Of a stretch of 64,000 bases of DNA, positions 1 through 7,955 are shown piece after piece (position 1 is the first letter of the stretch; each line of letters opens with the position of its first letter). Position numbers and translations under genes: made by a program. Under the pieces are notes generated by a model, which did not search any database, was not told where the DNA came from, and saw nothing but the letters and a program-made list of their open reading frames with translations. This DNA is from an uncultured Neglectibacter sp. (GTDB lineage: Bacteria > Bacillota > Clostridia > Oscillospirales > Acutalibacteraceae), in the NCBI GenBank assembly GCA_946554335.1, contig CAMNSA010000008.1, positions 50,817 through 114,816 on the forward strand. The letters are read 5' to 3'.

Positions 1-805
1 AAATCATTTTGACGTGGGGCTGAGCGTGGACGGCAGCGAAGCGGTCCACGACAGGCACCGCAGAGACCTGGGCGGAAGCCCCACCTATCAAAGGGTGAAG
101 AAGGCGGCTCTTGAAATGAAGGCCGCGGGAGTGGAGCCGGATCTTTTATGTACGGTGAACTCCGCCACAGTAAAGGCCCCTGAAGAGGTTTTTGAGGCGC
201 TCAAGGAGCTTCCCAGCACCTGGATCCAGTTTATTCCCATCGTGGTGAGGCTCCCTGATGGCTCCTTTGCCCCGGAATCCGTCACTCCGGAGGAATACGG
301 GGAGTTCCTCTGCCGAATCTTTGACCTGTGGGTGAAAAACGACCTGGGCAGGGTAGATGTGCAGCTTTTCGCGGAGACCGCCCGGATCCTTGCCGGTGGG
401 GAGGCAAGCCTGTGCTGGATGTCCCCCACCTGCGGCCGGGCGCTTATCGTGGAGGAGGATGGGGGCGTTTACTCCTGCGACCACTTTGTGGATGAAGAAC
501 ACCGTCTGGGGAACTTATCGGGCGCCAAGCTGCGGGAACTAGCTGACTCCCCCTTTCAAACTGCCTTTGGGCAGCAGAAGGCCTCCGGCCTTACCGCTCA
601 GTGCAAAAAGTGCCCTTGGTATCGGTTCTGCGGCGGAGGCTGTCCGAAGGACCGCTTCTCCCTCTCCCGGGAGGGAGAAGAAGGACAGTATTACCTGTGC
701 GAGGGCTTGGAAAAATTCTTCTCCCACAGCGTTCCTGTCCTTGAGCGGATCATGGAGCTGAGCCGCAGCGGCATGACGCCGGAAAAGATCATGAAAGCAC
801 TTTAA
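1..805 (+). CDS. Anaerobic sulfatase-maturating enzyme (radical SAM/SPASM), C-terminal part
   Basis: The reading frame is open to the left edge, so the N-terminus and the radical-SAM CxxxCxxC motif lie outside the window. What remains is the second half of an anSME, which oxidises an active-site Cys or Ser of a sulfatase to formylglycine. Counting from the GTG at 14, the SPASM cysteines are C134, C140, C155, C197, C200, C206, C210 and C229. Their spacing follows the known anSME pattern for two auxiliary 4Fe-4S clusters. D156, directly after C155, matches the catalytic Asp of the family. The segment GLSVDG near the start is the typical substrate-loop region. A peptide-modifying SPASM enzyme of another subclass is the alternative. 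No sulfatase gene is visible in the window. Confidence 0.85.
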   Translation, partial: NHFDVGLSVDGSEAVHDRHRRDLGGSPTYQRVKKAALEMKAAGVEPDLLCTVNSATVKAPEEVFEALKELPSTWIQFIPIVVRLPDGSFAPESVTPEEYGEFLCRIFDLWVKNDLGRVDVQLFAETARILAGGEASLCWMSPTCGRALIVEEDGGVYSCDHFVDEEHRLGNLSGAKLRELADSPFQTAFGQQKASGLTAQCKKCPWYRFCGGGCPKDRFSLSREGEEGQYYLCEGLEKFFSHSVPVLERIMELSRSGMTPEKIMKAL

Positions 806-822
806 GAATGGAGGCAGAGCTC

Positions 823-1332
823 ATGGAAATTATGGAAGCCATCAAAGAACGGTACTCTCTTCGGAGCTTTTCCCAAAAGGAGATCGAGCCGGAGAAGCTT
901 CAAAAGATTCTGGAGGCCGGACGGCTGGCCCCCACAGCCGCCAATCAGCAGCGCACCCGGGCGATCGTGGTCACAGATCCGAAGCTCAGGAAGGGCATGG
1001 CGGAAGCCTGCAGCAATCAGAAATTTGTAGGCGAGGCCCCAGCCATCCTGGTGTTGTGCGCGGATGATGAACGGATCATGCGCTGCGGGCAGTCCGCCCG
1101 GGGAATCGACTGCGCCATCGCCCTGTCCTTCATGTGTCTGGAAGCGGCAGCCTTAGGCATCGAGGGCTGCTGGATCGGCTCCTTCGACCCGGAACAGGTG
1201 CGAAAGCTTCTCTCAATCCCGGAGGGCTATGTGATCCCCGCCGTCTATCCCCTGGGATACCCGAAAGAGGACGACGGTGTGCGCAGAGAAAAGAAACCCA
1301 TGGAAGAGTTTTTCGTATCCAATCGGTTTTAG
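823..1332 (+). CDS. Nitroreductase family protein
   Basis: A 169-residue FMN-dependent nitroreductase-fold protein, expected to reduce nitro, quinone or flavin-type substrates with NAD(P)H. Family marks are the N-terminal RYSLRSF (FMN phosphate contact), APTAANQQ at about residues 36-43, and a C-terminal GYP-KED...R-K segment. I place the start at 823 because GGAGG at 810-814 sits 8 bases upstream; an in-frame ATG at 808 has no ribosome site. It begins 17 bases after the anSME stop, so the two are probably co-transcribed. The true substrate cannot be told. Confidence 0.85.
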   Translation: MEIMEAIKERYSLRSFSQKEIEPEKLQKILEAGRLAPTAANQQRTRAIVVTDPKLRKGMAEACSNQKFVGEAPAILVLCADDERIMRCGQSARGIDCAIALSFMCLEAAALGIEGCWIGSFDPEQVRKLLSIPEGYVIPAVYPLGYPKEDDGVRREKKPMEEFFVSNRF

Positions 1333-1346
1333 CTTCTCTTTTTGAT

Positions 1347-1388
1347 AAAAAACTCCTGCCGCAGGCACTTGCGGCAGGAGTTTTTTTA
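1347..1388. terminator. Bidirectional rho-independent terminator
   Basis: A perfect stem (ACTCCTGCCGCA paired with TGCGGCAGGAGT) is flanked by A-runs on the left and T-runs on the right. It can end both the nitroreductase transcript and the converging Na/Pi transporter transcript. Confidence 0.92.
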
Positions 1389-1390
1389 TC

Positions 1391-3010
1391 TCATGATCCG
1401 GCATAGGCGATATAGGTCAAATGGTCTCCCAGACGCTCCAGGTTGGAAACCAGATTGATGAAGATCCCGCTGGAATCCGCCTTACATTCGCCTCGGTTGA
1501 GCCGCTGGATGTGTCGGTCGATCAACTGCTTTCTCATGGCGTCGATCTCATTTTCCGCCTCATCCACCTGGGGCAGAAGATCCGTGGCCTTTTGGAGGAT
1601 CACCTGCTTGGTCAAGCTATAGAGTGTTTCGATCTGCTGGGCCATTTTCTCCACCTCAGAAAGCACGCTTTCGGAGAAGGTGAGGTCGTTCGACAAAGCC
1701 CTCTGGGTGTATTTTGTGAAGTTATCCGCAATCTCCGCGATCCTCATAACGTCCCCCACATTGCTGTGGAGATTGGAAATGCTGCGCTCGTCGGACAGCT
1801 TGCTTTGCGCGGAAAGGCGGATCAGATAATTGGTGATGGATCGGCTGATCTCACCGGCCCGCTCGATCAGCTGCTGAGTGGGTTCGATCAGGTCCCGGTC
1901 CCGCTCAACGAAAGAGGAAAAGCCTGTCCGAAAGGCCTGCATGGCGGTATCTGACAGACGCACCAGCTCCTTTTCCAGCTGAGAGATGGCAAGGGAGGCG
2001 GACGCAAGCATTCTGTCGTCCAGATAGGTCTTCTCCTCCTCTTTTTTCTTCTCCGGAATCAGGAATTGGGAGATCCTTACAAATTCTCTGGAGAACGGCA
2101 GAAACAGAACGGTACAGGTCACATTGAAAAAGGTATGGAACATGGCGATCTGCATGGCGGGGGCAGAAAACCATCTGCGGAAGGTGTATTCCATAAAATC
2201 CGGAAAACCCAGCAGGACAAAGAAGAACAGAAGCGAACCCAAAGAGTTAAACAGCAGATGGATGAGACTTGCCCGCTTTGCGTTGACTCCGGCGGTAAAG
2301 GAGGACATCACCGCCGTCACGCAGGAGCCGATATTGGTGCCTAAAATGATAAACAGCACTTCATTCTGACCGTTTCCGATAGTGAGCCCGGCCACGGACA
2401 TGGCGATGATCACCGAGGTAGTGGCAGAGCTGGACTGCACCAGAGCAGTGAGAAATATTCCCAACAGGAATAGAAGGAAGGGATTTGTTACTGTCTGGAA
2501 GATTCCCTGTATGGCGTCCCGGCTGCTCTTCATGGAATCTGACATCAGGGAAAGGCCGATGAAGATGAGCCCCAGCCCCGCCGTGATCAGCCCCAGCTTC
2601 TGTGTGCTGTCTTTTTTTCCGATAATTGCGAGCATGATACCTGCAAAAGAGAGGATCTGAATATAGGTCGTGATGGGAAAAGCGCTTAAAGCGGCGATCT
2701 GCGCGGTGATCGTGGTACCGATATTGGCGCCCATGATCATTGCTGTAGCCTGATACAGATTCATGATCCCCACATTGACGAAGCCCACGATCAACACTGT
2801 GGTGACGCCGGAGCTTTGGATCAGCGCCGTGGCTGCCGTTCCAACTCCTACATTGACAAGCTTCCGGTCGGCCGTCTTTTCAAACAGCGCCCGGATCTTT
2901 CCGGTGGCAAGCTGCTCCACATTGGCAGTCAACAAATGTACGCCTACCAGAAACACGCCTGTCCCGGCTAAGAGCTTTACGAGAAATAAGGTAAGTTCTG
3001 ATAAAGTCAT
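1391..3010 (-). CDS. Na/Pi-cotransporter family protein with PhoU-like C-terminus
   Basis: A 539-residue membrane protein. The N-terminal half (to about residue 300) carries two Na/Pi-cotransporter repeats, each with the QSS signature (ALIQSSGVTT and ALVQSSSATT) and about eight hydrophobic segments. The rest is a soluble helical PhoU-like domain. This architecture is typical of bacterial NptA/YjbB-like proteins that move phosphate with sodium. The ATG is preceded by a GAGGGGG ribosome site. Its leader contains a yybP-ykoY riboswitch, so expression is probably tied to manganese, which is not an obvious ligand for a phosphate transporter. The direction of transport is not deducible. Confidence 0.92.
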   Translation of the reverse strand: MTLSELTLFLVKLLAGTGVFLVGVHLLTANVEQLATGKIRALFEKTADRKLVNVGVGTAATALIQSSGVTTVLIVGFVNVGIMNLYQATAMIMGANIGTTITAQIAALSAFPITTYIQILSFAGIMLAIIGKKDSTQKLGLITAGLGLIFIGLSLMSDSMKSSRDAIQGIFQTVTNPFLLFLLGIFLTALVQSSSATTSVIIAMSVAGLTIGNGQNEVLFIILGTNIGSCVTAVMSSFTAGVNAKRASLIHLLFNSLGSLLFFFVLLGFPDFMEYTFRRWFSAPAMQIAMFHTFFNVTCTVLFLPFSREFVRISQFLIPEKKKEEEKTYLDDRMLASASLAISQLEKELVRLSDTAMQAFRTGFSSFVERDRDLIEPTQQLIERAGEISRSITNYLIRLSAQSKLSDERSISNLHSNVGDVMRIAEIADNFTKYTQRALSNDLTFSESVLSEVEKMAQQIETLYSLTKQVILQKATDLLPQVDEAENEIDAMRKQLIDRHIQRLNRGECKADSSGIFINLVSNLERLGDHLTYIAYAGS

Positions 3011-3074
3011 AGGATCCCCCTCGTTTACTCATTCATCGTGAAAGAGCTGACATGGCCGAAAAGCTCGCACATAC

Positions 3075-3118
3075 AAAAAGCGAGGCAATGCCGTTACGAA
3101 GAACAGCAAAGTCTCGCC
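3075..3118 (-). terminator. Riboswitch expression-platform terminator
   Basis: On the minus strand GGCGAG, the conserved 3' segment of the aptamer, can pair with CTCGC about 25 bases later, followed by TTTTT. The stem is imperfect in the middle. Because it reuses aptamer bases, ligand binding should prevent it, giving an ON switch. Confidence 0.7.
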
Positions 3119-3203
3119 ATTTCATTGCAAAGCCGGGCCCAAAGGCCGTACTGACGGCTGAGCAAGCACGGGAAAGTTTTTCCGTGCCGGCTACTCCCTT
3201 TAC
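3107..3203 (-). promoter_or_regulatory. yybP-ykoY (manganese) riboswitch aptamer
   Basis: Read on the minus strand, the leader starts AAAGGGAGTAGCC. It continues with a GC hairpin, contains GCCGTCAGTACGG and CCCGGCTTTG, and ends GGCGAGACTTTGC. These are the conserved elements of the yybP-ykoY class, in the right order and spacing: the GGGGAGUAG start, the two metal-binding loops L1 and L3, and the closing GAGAC-UUU. The class senses Mn2+ and usually switches on metal exporters. The transcript predicted from the promoter starts almost exactly at the aptamer. Confidence 0.88.
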
Positions 3204-3209
3204 CACTTA

Positions 3210-3238
3210 TATATACCTTATTTTTTCCCTCTTGTCAA
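3210..3238 (-). promoter_or_regulatory. Sigma-A promoter of the riboswitch/transporter transcript
   Basis: TTGACA (3233-3238) and TATATA (3210-3215) are separated by exactly 17 bases on the minus strand. The expected start point is at about 3203, the first base of the aptamer. Confidence 0.88.
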
Positions 3239-3269
3239 TGGGTTTCGCCTTTCCCCCTGCCGGGGATTC

Positions 3270-3298
3270 TTGAAAGGCGCCCGGCACAGTGTTATACT
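3270..3298 (+). promoter_or_regulatory. Sigma-A promoter of the ATPase gene at 3335
   Basis: TTGAAA (3270-3275) and TATACT (3293-3298) with a 17-base spacer, 36 bases upstream of the gene start and divergent from the riboswitch promoter. Confidence 0.8.
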
Positions 3299-3334
3299 GT
3301 AGCAAAAAAACGAGGACCGCTTTCAGGAGGCAGT

Positions 3335-4087
3335 ATGTATTTAAACGCCATCGAAAAGGGCAGAGCGCCGTCACAGGAGGAAACTTATTTAAACGAGATC
3401 CCCGCCATCCGACAGCTTTCCACCCTGACATTTTCCAAGCCCGTCACTTTTTTCATCGGGGAAAACGGCAGCGGAAAATCCACCTTGCTGGAGGCCATCG
3501 CCGCGGCCTTCGGCTTCAATCCGGAGGGAGGCTCCAGAAACTTCCGGTTTTCCACCGCGGACACCCATTCCGGGCTCTACCGGCTTTTTAGCCTGCACAA
3601 GGGTCCCTACCGGCCCCGGGACGGCTTCTTTCTGCGGGCGGAAAGCTTTTACAACACGGCGACAGAGGTGGACCGTCTCTCCCGGCTGCTTCCGGACGAC
3701 AGCCCGGATCCGAAATATTTTGAACTGTATGGGGGAAAAAGCCTACACAAGCAATCCCATGGGGAAAGTTTTCTCTCCCTTGTTCTCCACCGTTTTTTCG
3801 GGCATGGGATCTATCTGCTGGACGAGCCGGAAGCCGCTCTCTCCCCCTCCCGACAGCTTACCCTGCTCACTCAGATCCACTGCCTGGTAAAGGAGGATTC
3901 TCAGTTCCTGATCGCCACCCACTCTCCCATTCTCATGGCCTATCCGGAAAGCGAGCTTCTGCTCCTGGATGAAAAGGGGATCCACTCGGTTTCCTACCGG
4001 GAAACCGAGCACTATCAAATCACCAAAAGCTTTCTGGACAATCCGGGCCGAATGCTTCGGATCCTGCTGGAAGAAGAAAAGGAATAA
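3335..4087 (+). CDS. AAA-type ATPase, ABC-like single-domain
   Basis: A 250-residue stand-alone ATPase of the ABC/SMC-like superfamily. It shows Walker A GENGSGKST (about residues 42-50), a signature-like QSHGESF, Walker B IYLLDEPEAAL and the H-loop ATHSP. The signature-to-Walker-B spacing and the coupling of QxxSxGES to LDEPEAALS are those of COG3910-type predicted ATPases. There is no membrane part and no partner transporter next to it, so it is not a conventional ABC transporter. The start is supported by AGGAGG 6 bases upstream. The cellular role is unknown. Confidence 0.85.
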   Translation: MYLNAIEKGRAPSQEETYLNEIPAIRQLSTLTFSKPVTFFIGENGSGKSTLLEAIAAAFGFNPEGGSRNFRFSTADTHSGLYRLFSLHKGPYRPRDGFFLRAESFYNTATEVDRLSRLLPDDSPDPKYFELYGGKSLHKQSHGESFLSLVLHRFFGHGIYLLDEPEAALSPSRQLTLLTQIHCLVKEDSQFLIATHSPILMAYPESELLLLDEKGIHSVSYRETEHYQITKSFLDNPGRMLRILLEEEKE

Positions 4088-4116
4088 AAAAACGATTTTT
4101 TGATCCCTGACAGAAT

Positions 4117-4168
4117 AAAAAAGCGCCCGCGGAAGAAGAGTTGTCCCTTCGTTCCGCGGGCGTGTTTT
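4117..4168. terminator. Bidirectional terminator between the ATPase gene and gapA
   Basis: CGCCCGCGGAA (4124-4134) pairs with TTCCGCGGGCG (4152-4162). An A-run lies on the left and TGTTTT on the right, serving the two converging genes. Confidence 0.85.
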
Positions 4169-4183
4169 CCTGCTTAGGAAAAT

Positions 4184-5197
4184 TTAGATCTCAGCAAAAT
4201 ACTTGATAGTGCGAACCATCTGGCTGGTGTAGCTGTTCTCGTTATCGTACCAGGAAACTACCTGAACCTGATACAGGCCGTCGCCGATCTCAGCAACCAT
4301 GGTCTGAGTGGCGTCGAAGAGAGAGCCATAGGTGATGCCGATGATATCGGAGGAAACCAGCTCTTCCTCGGTGTAGCCGAAGGAATCAGAGGAGGCAGCC
4401 TTCATGGCGGCGTTGATGCCTTCCTTGGTGATGTTGTTGCCCTTCACCACAGCTACCAAAATGGTGGTAGAGCCGGTGGGAACGGGAACACGCTGAGCGG
4501 AGCCGATCAGCTTGCCGTTGAGCTCGGGAATTACCAGGCCGATGGCCTTGGCAGCGCCGGTGGAGTTGGGAACGATGTTCACAGCGGCGGCGCGGGCACG
4601 ACGGAGGTCACCCTTTCTGTGGGGGCCGTCCAGCACCATCTGATCGCCGGTAAAGGCATGAACGGTAGTCATGATGCCGCTCTGAATGGGAGCATACTTG
4701 TTCAGGGTGTCGGCCATGGGCGCCAGGCAGTTGGTGGTGCAGGAAGCGGCGGAGATGATCTGATCATCCTTGGTCAGAGTCTTCTCGTTTACGCTGTATA
4801 CGATGGTCTTCAGGTCGTTTCCGGCAGGAGCGGAGATAACGACCTTCTTGGCGCCGGCGTCGATATGAGCCTGGCTCTTAGCCTTGGAGGTGTAGAAGCC
4901 GGTACATTCCAGCACAACATCTACGCCGATCTGGCCCCAGGGCAGATCCTTCGCGTCCTTCTCGGCATAGATCTTGATAGTCTTGCCGTCTACGGTGATG
5001 GAATCCTCTCCGGCTTCCACCTTATCGCACAGAGCATAGCGGCCCTGAGCGGAATCGTACTTCAGCAGGTGAGCCAGCATTTTGGGGCTGGTCAGATCGT
5101 TGATGGCCACGATCTCGTAGCCCGCGGCGCCGAACATCTGGCGAAAAGCCAGGCGGCCGATGCGGCCGAAACCGTTAATCGCAACTTTGACAGACAT
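4184..5197 (-). CDS. gapA: Glyceraldehyde-3-phosphate dehydrogenase, type I
   Basis: A 337-residue glycolytic GAPDH that oxidises glyceraldehyde-3-phosphate to 1,3-bisphosphoglycerate. The Rossmann motif INGFGRIGR is at residues 7-15 and D34 indicates NAD preference. The active site SCTTNC is at 152-157 with catalytic C153. Length and motifs are complete. The ribosome site TAGGAGGTC precedes the ATG. It appears monocistronic, with its own promoter and a terminator downstream. The strongly biased, GC-ending codons suit a highly expressed gene. Confidence 0.98.
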   Translation of the reverse strand: MSVKVAINGFGRIGRLAFRQMFGAAGYEIVAINDLTSPKMLAHLLKYDSAQGRYALCDKVEAGEDSITVDGKTIKIYAEKDAKDLPWGQIGVDVVLECTGFYTSKAKSQAHIDAGAKKVVISAPAGNDLKTIVYSVNEKTLTKDDQIISAASCTTNCLAPMADTLNKYAPIQSGIMTTVHAFTGDQMVLDGPHRKGDLRRARAAAVNIVPNSTGAAKAIGLVIPELNGKLIGSAQRVPVPTGSTTILVAVVKGNNITKEGINAAMKAASSDSFGYTEEELVSSDIIGITYGSLFDATQTMVAEIGDGLYQVQVVSWYDNENSYTSQMVRTIKYFAEI

Positions 5198-5242
5198 TGG
5201 TATGACCTCCTAAGAAAGTATAATAGGACTTTTCCTTTTTCT

Positions 5243-5271
5243 ATTCTAATCCAACTTGAGAAAATTTACAA
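5243..5271 (-). promoter_or_regulatory. Sigma-A promoter of gapA
   Basis: TTGTAA (5266-5271) and TAGAAT (5243-5248) with a 17-base spacer on the minus strand, about 45 bases upstream of the start codon. Confidence 0.7.
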
Positions 5272-5318
5272 GTCCCCCAAAAGAAAATTCTGGCATTTTT
5301 CTTCCCGCCGCAGAATCC

Positions 5319-6215
5319 TCAGTCCGCGCGAAACCGCTTATTGGGACGCGCAGGGACGGGTTCTTCCTGCTCTTCCCCCACCGGGCGGCTGATGCTGTAC
5401 CTGCGGAAGGTGACCAGGAACACCAGCAAAAAGGCGGCGACTCCCAGGCTGGAAAGCTGCATCATGGCGGGGATCTCCCCGGAATAGCTTTTCCCAAGCG
5501 CCAACAGCGCCAGATTGGAAAGAGCGTAGGTAACTGTAAGGATCACCGCCGTAAGCCCTGTGACAAAAAGGCGCTTCGCCGCCCCCTCTTCGTCCACCCC
5601 GGCTAAAAGCTTGCACAGGTAGAACAGGGCCAGCAGCATGGAGGCGCCCCCCATCACAGCGAAGAAATTTTCCACGAAGGAGGAGGAACGGGCATAGAAC
5701 ACATAGACCAACACCAGGTAAGCGATCCCCCACAGCACCGCCGCAAGATACAAAAGCGGCGCCCTTTCCAGATTGTTCTTACCCATAAAGAAGCCAATGG
5801 AGGCGTAAAGCTGCACAAACCCAAACAGCAGGCAGGCCGCGGAAAACAGCAGATGGAGAACGCCCCTCTCGCTGGACTCAAAGGAGGCGAACCCCGTCTT
5901 TTTATAATTGATGTAATCCACCAGCTGCAAAACACTGCTGAGGATCAGGATCAGGCCCGAGATGGCGGCCACCGCCCCTAACCCCGCGTTTTTTCTGGGC
6001 ACATAGGGGCCGAAATACCGGCGGGACCGAAAGCACATCACACAGGCCAAAGCGCAGGCAGCCACCGTAAAGCCCAGGCAGAGCCAGGCAGTAAGACCGC
6101 CGTCAGTGGCAAAGCCCGTATCGTAATCGTAAAAATACAGCATATGCACCACGCGTAGAAGGACGCCTCCCGCAAAGCCCACGCAGGTCACTTTCAGCGC
6201 ATTGAGAACATTCAT
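5319..6215 (-). CDS. Multi-pass membrane protein, function unknown
   Basis: 298 residues with about eight hydrophobic segments spread evenly from residue 7 to about 270, short charged loops, and a basic, proline-rich cytoplasmic tail ending RPNKRFRAD. I see no transporter, kinase or enzyme motif. The start ATG sits 178 bases after the citrate synthase stop, so it may be read from that promoter. It is a conserved-looking hypothetical rather than a chance frame, because it fills the gap and shows regular membrane topology. Confidence 0.65.
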   Translation of the reverse strand: MNVLNALKVTCVGFAGGVLLRVVHMLYFYDYDTGFATDGGLTAWLCLGFTVAACALACVMCFRSRRYFGPYVPRKNAGLGAVAAISGLILILSSVLQLVDYINYKKTGFASFESSERGVLHLLFSAACLLFGFVQLYASIGFFMGKNNLERAPLLYLAAVLWGIAYLVLVYVFYARSSSFVENFFAVMGGASMLLALFYLCKLLAGVDEEGAAKRLFVTGLTAVILTVTYALSNLALLALGKSYSGEIPAMMQLSSLGVAAFLLVFLVTFRRYSISRPVGEEQEEPVPARPNKRFRAD

Positions 6216-6236
6216 CGCTTTTCTTCCTCGCTAAGA

Positions 6237-6262
6237 GTTCCCGAAGCCGCAGCTTCGGGAAC
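6237..6262. other. Perfect hairpin between citrate synthase and the membrane protein
   Basis: GTTCCCGAAGC and GCTTCGGGAAC form an 11-bp stem with a 4-base loop. Neither strand has a clear T-run next to it, so it may be an RNA-processing or attenuating hairpin rather than a terminator. Confidence 0.5.
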
Positions 6263-6393
6263 AAAATTGTTTTCGCGGCAGAAGCGCCTTCGGAAAGCGG
6301 AATTTCTCCCACTTTCCGGAAAGACACTCCTGCGGCGCAATCATTCTACCACAAAATGGTAAACTTTCCAAGGGATTTCCCGGAAAAAGAGTC

Positions 6394-7761
6394 TCAGCGC
6401 CGATCTAACGGCACATATTCCTGTCTGGTTTCCAGCGCCCGGTAGGCCGGACGCATGATCCTGCCTCCGGTGGTCAGCTCCTCGATGCGGTGGGCGCACC
6501 AGCCGGAAATACGAGACACTGCGAACATGGGCGTATAAAGCTCCTCCGGGATCCCCAGCATTTCATAAATCAGGCCGGAATAGAAATCCACATTGGCGCT
6601 GATAACCTTGTTGTTCCCTGTGACCTTCCGAAACGCCCTGGGAGACAGCTTTTCCACCAGCTCGTAAAAGGCCAGTTTCTCTTCAAAGCCCTTTTGCTTG
6701 GCAAGGTTTCTCGCTTTGGATTTGAGGATCACCGCCCTTGGATCTGACAGGGTGTAAATGGCGTGTCCCATGCCGTAGATCAGGCCGCTGTGATCCGCCG
6801 CCTCCTTTTTGAGGATCTTTTCCAGATAGGCGGAGACCTCGTCCTCGTCTGCGAGGTCCTTCACATGCTCCATGATATCGGCCATCATCATGTGCACCTG
6901 ATGGTTCGCGCCGCCGTGGCGAAAGCCCTTCAAAGAACCGATGGCCGCTCCGATAGCGGAATAAATATCAGTCCCTGCCGAGGTCAGCACACGGGTGGTG
7001 AAGGTGGAGTTATTTCCCCCGCCGTGCTCCGCGTGAAGCACCATGCACAGATCCAGAAGCCTTGCCTCTTCCTCCGTGAATTTCCGGTCGGGACGAAGGC
7101 CGTTCAGAATGGCCTGGGCCGTGCAATGAGTCGGCTCGTAGGGATGGAAGAACATACTCTCCCGGTCAAAGTGCCTGCGCTTTACCTGATAGGCATAAAG
7201 CATAATAGAGGGCATCCGGGCGATTAAAGAGATGCTCTGCCGCATATTATTTTCCAGGGAGAGATCGTCCGGGTCGTCGTCATAGGAATAGAGCGCCAAC
7301 ACGGAACGGGCCAGCTTGTTCATCACATTTTTGGAGGGAGCCTTGATGATCATATCCTCTACAAAGTACTCAGGCAGCTCCCGGTTGTCGTAAAGCAGGT
7401 CGCAGATCCGCTTGAACTGCCGTTTGTCCGGCAGCTTTCCAAAAATCAACAGCCACACGATCTCCTCAAAGGCAAAGCGGCCCTCCGCCTCGCAGCCCTT
7501 GACGATGTCCTCGATATCCAACCCGCGGTAGGTAAGCCTGCCCACATCCGGCACCTTGTCGCCGTCGTCGATCAGATAGCCGTGAACATTGCAGACATGG
7601 GTAAGCCCCGCCATCACGCCGGTGCCGTCAGGGTTACGAAGCCCCCGCTTGACCAGATTCTGTTCATACTCCTGCTGGGTAAAGAAATTGTGGGCCCGGT
7701 ATTCCGCGCACAGCTCCTGGATGGTAGTGCTGGTCGCGCTCTCGTTGTTCAGTCTCTGCAT
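6394..7761 (-). CDS. gltA: Citrate synthase
   Basis: A 455-residue citrate synthase that condenses oxaloacetate with acetyl-CoA. The catalytic residues are all present: His in LHAEHGGG, His in GFRHGGAN and Asp in SANVDFYSG, followed by the C-terminal arginine motif RISGWCAHRIEE. The length, with an N-terminal extension of about 50 residues, resembles the long form common in anaerobic Firmicutes. A 2-methylcitrate synthase cannot be ruled out by sequence alone, but no prp genes are nearby. The start has an AGGCGGAG ribosome site. No other TCA-cycle gene adjoins, which suggests a role in glutamate synthesis. Confidence 0.95.
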   Translation of the reverse strand: MQRLNNESATSTTIQELCAEYRAHNFFTQQEYEQNLVKRGLRNPDGTGVMAGLTHVCNVHGYLIDDGDKVPDVGRLTYRGLDIEDIVKGCEAEGRFAFEEIVWLLIFGKLPDKRQFKRICDLLYDNRELPEYFVEDMIIKAPSKNVMNKLARSVLALYSYDDDPDDLSLENNMRQSISLIARMPSIMLYAYQVKRRHFDRESMFFHPYEPTHCTAQAILNGLRPDRKFTEEEARLLDLCMVLHAEHGGGNNSTFTTRVLTSAGTDIYSAIGAAIGSLKGFRHGGANHQVHMMMADIMEHVKDLADEDEVSAYLEKILKKEAADHSGLIYGMGHAIYTLSDPRAVILKSKARNLAKQKGFEEKLAFYELVEKLSPRAFRKVTGNNKVISANVDFYSGLIYEMLGIPEELYTPMFAVSRISGWCAHRIEELTTGGRIMRPAYRALETRQEYVPLDRR

Positions 7762-7826
7762 GGAAACTCCGCCTCTCTTTCAGATTATCCCTGGCTTCTC
7801 TCACTCTTTTTGAATAATTACCCCTG

Positions 7827-7855
7827 ATTGTAGCCCATCTGACCGCTAAAGTCAA
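7827..7855 (-). promoter_or_regulatory. Sigma-A promoter of citrate synthase
   Basis: TTGACT (7850-7855) and TACAAT (7827-7832) with a 17-base spacer on the minus strand. The AT-rich DNA from 7840 to 7955 also separates this promoter from the divergent spoIID gene. Confidence 0.87.
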
Positions 7856-7955
7856 TCAATTTTGCAATTTTATGTTTTAAAAAATTCATTTTTTCAAAAA
7901 TTGCCCAAGATTTCCGAAAAAATGAGAAAAAATTTAAATGAGGAAGGTTAAAAAA

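Noticed and set aside
4619..5392. A 257-codon open frame opposite gapA
   Set aside because: Shadow of a highly codon-biased gene.
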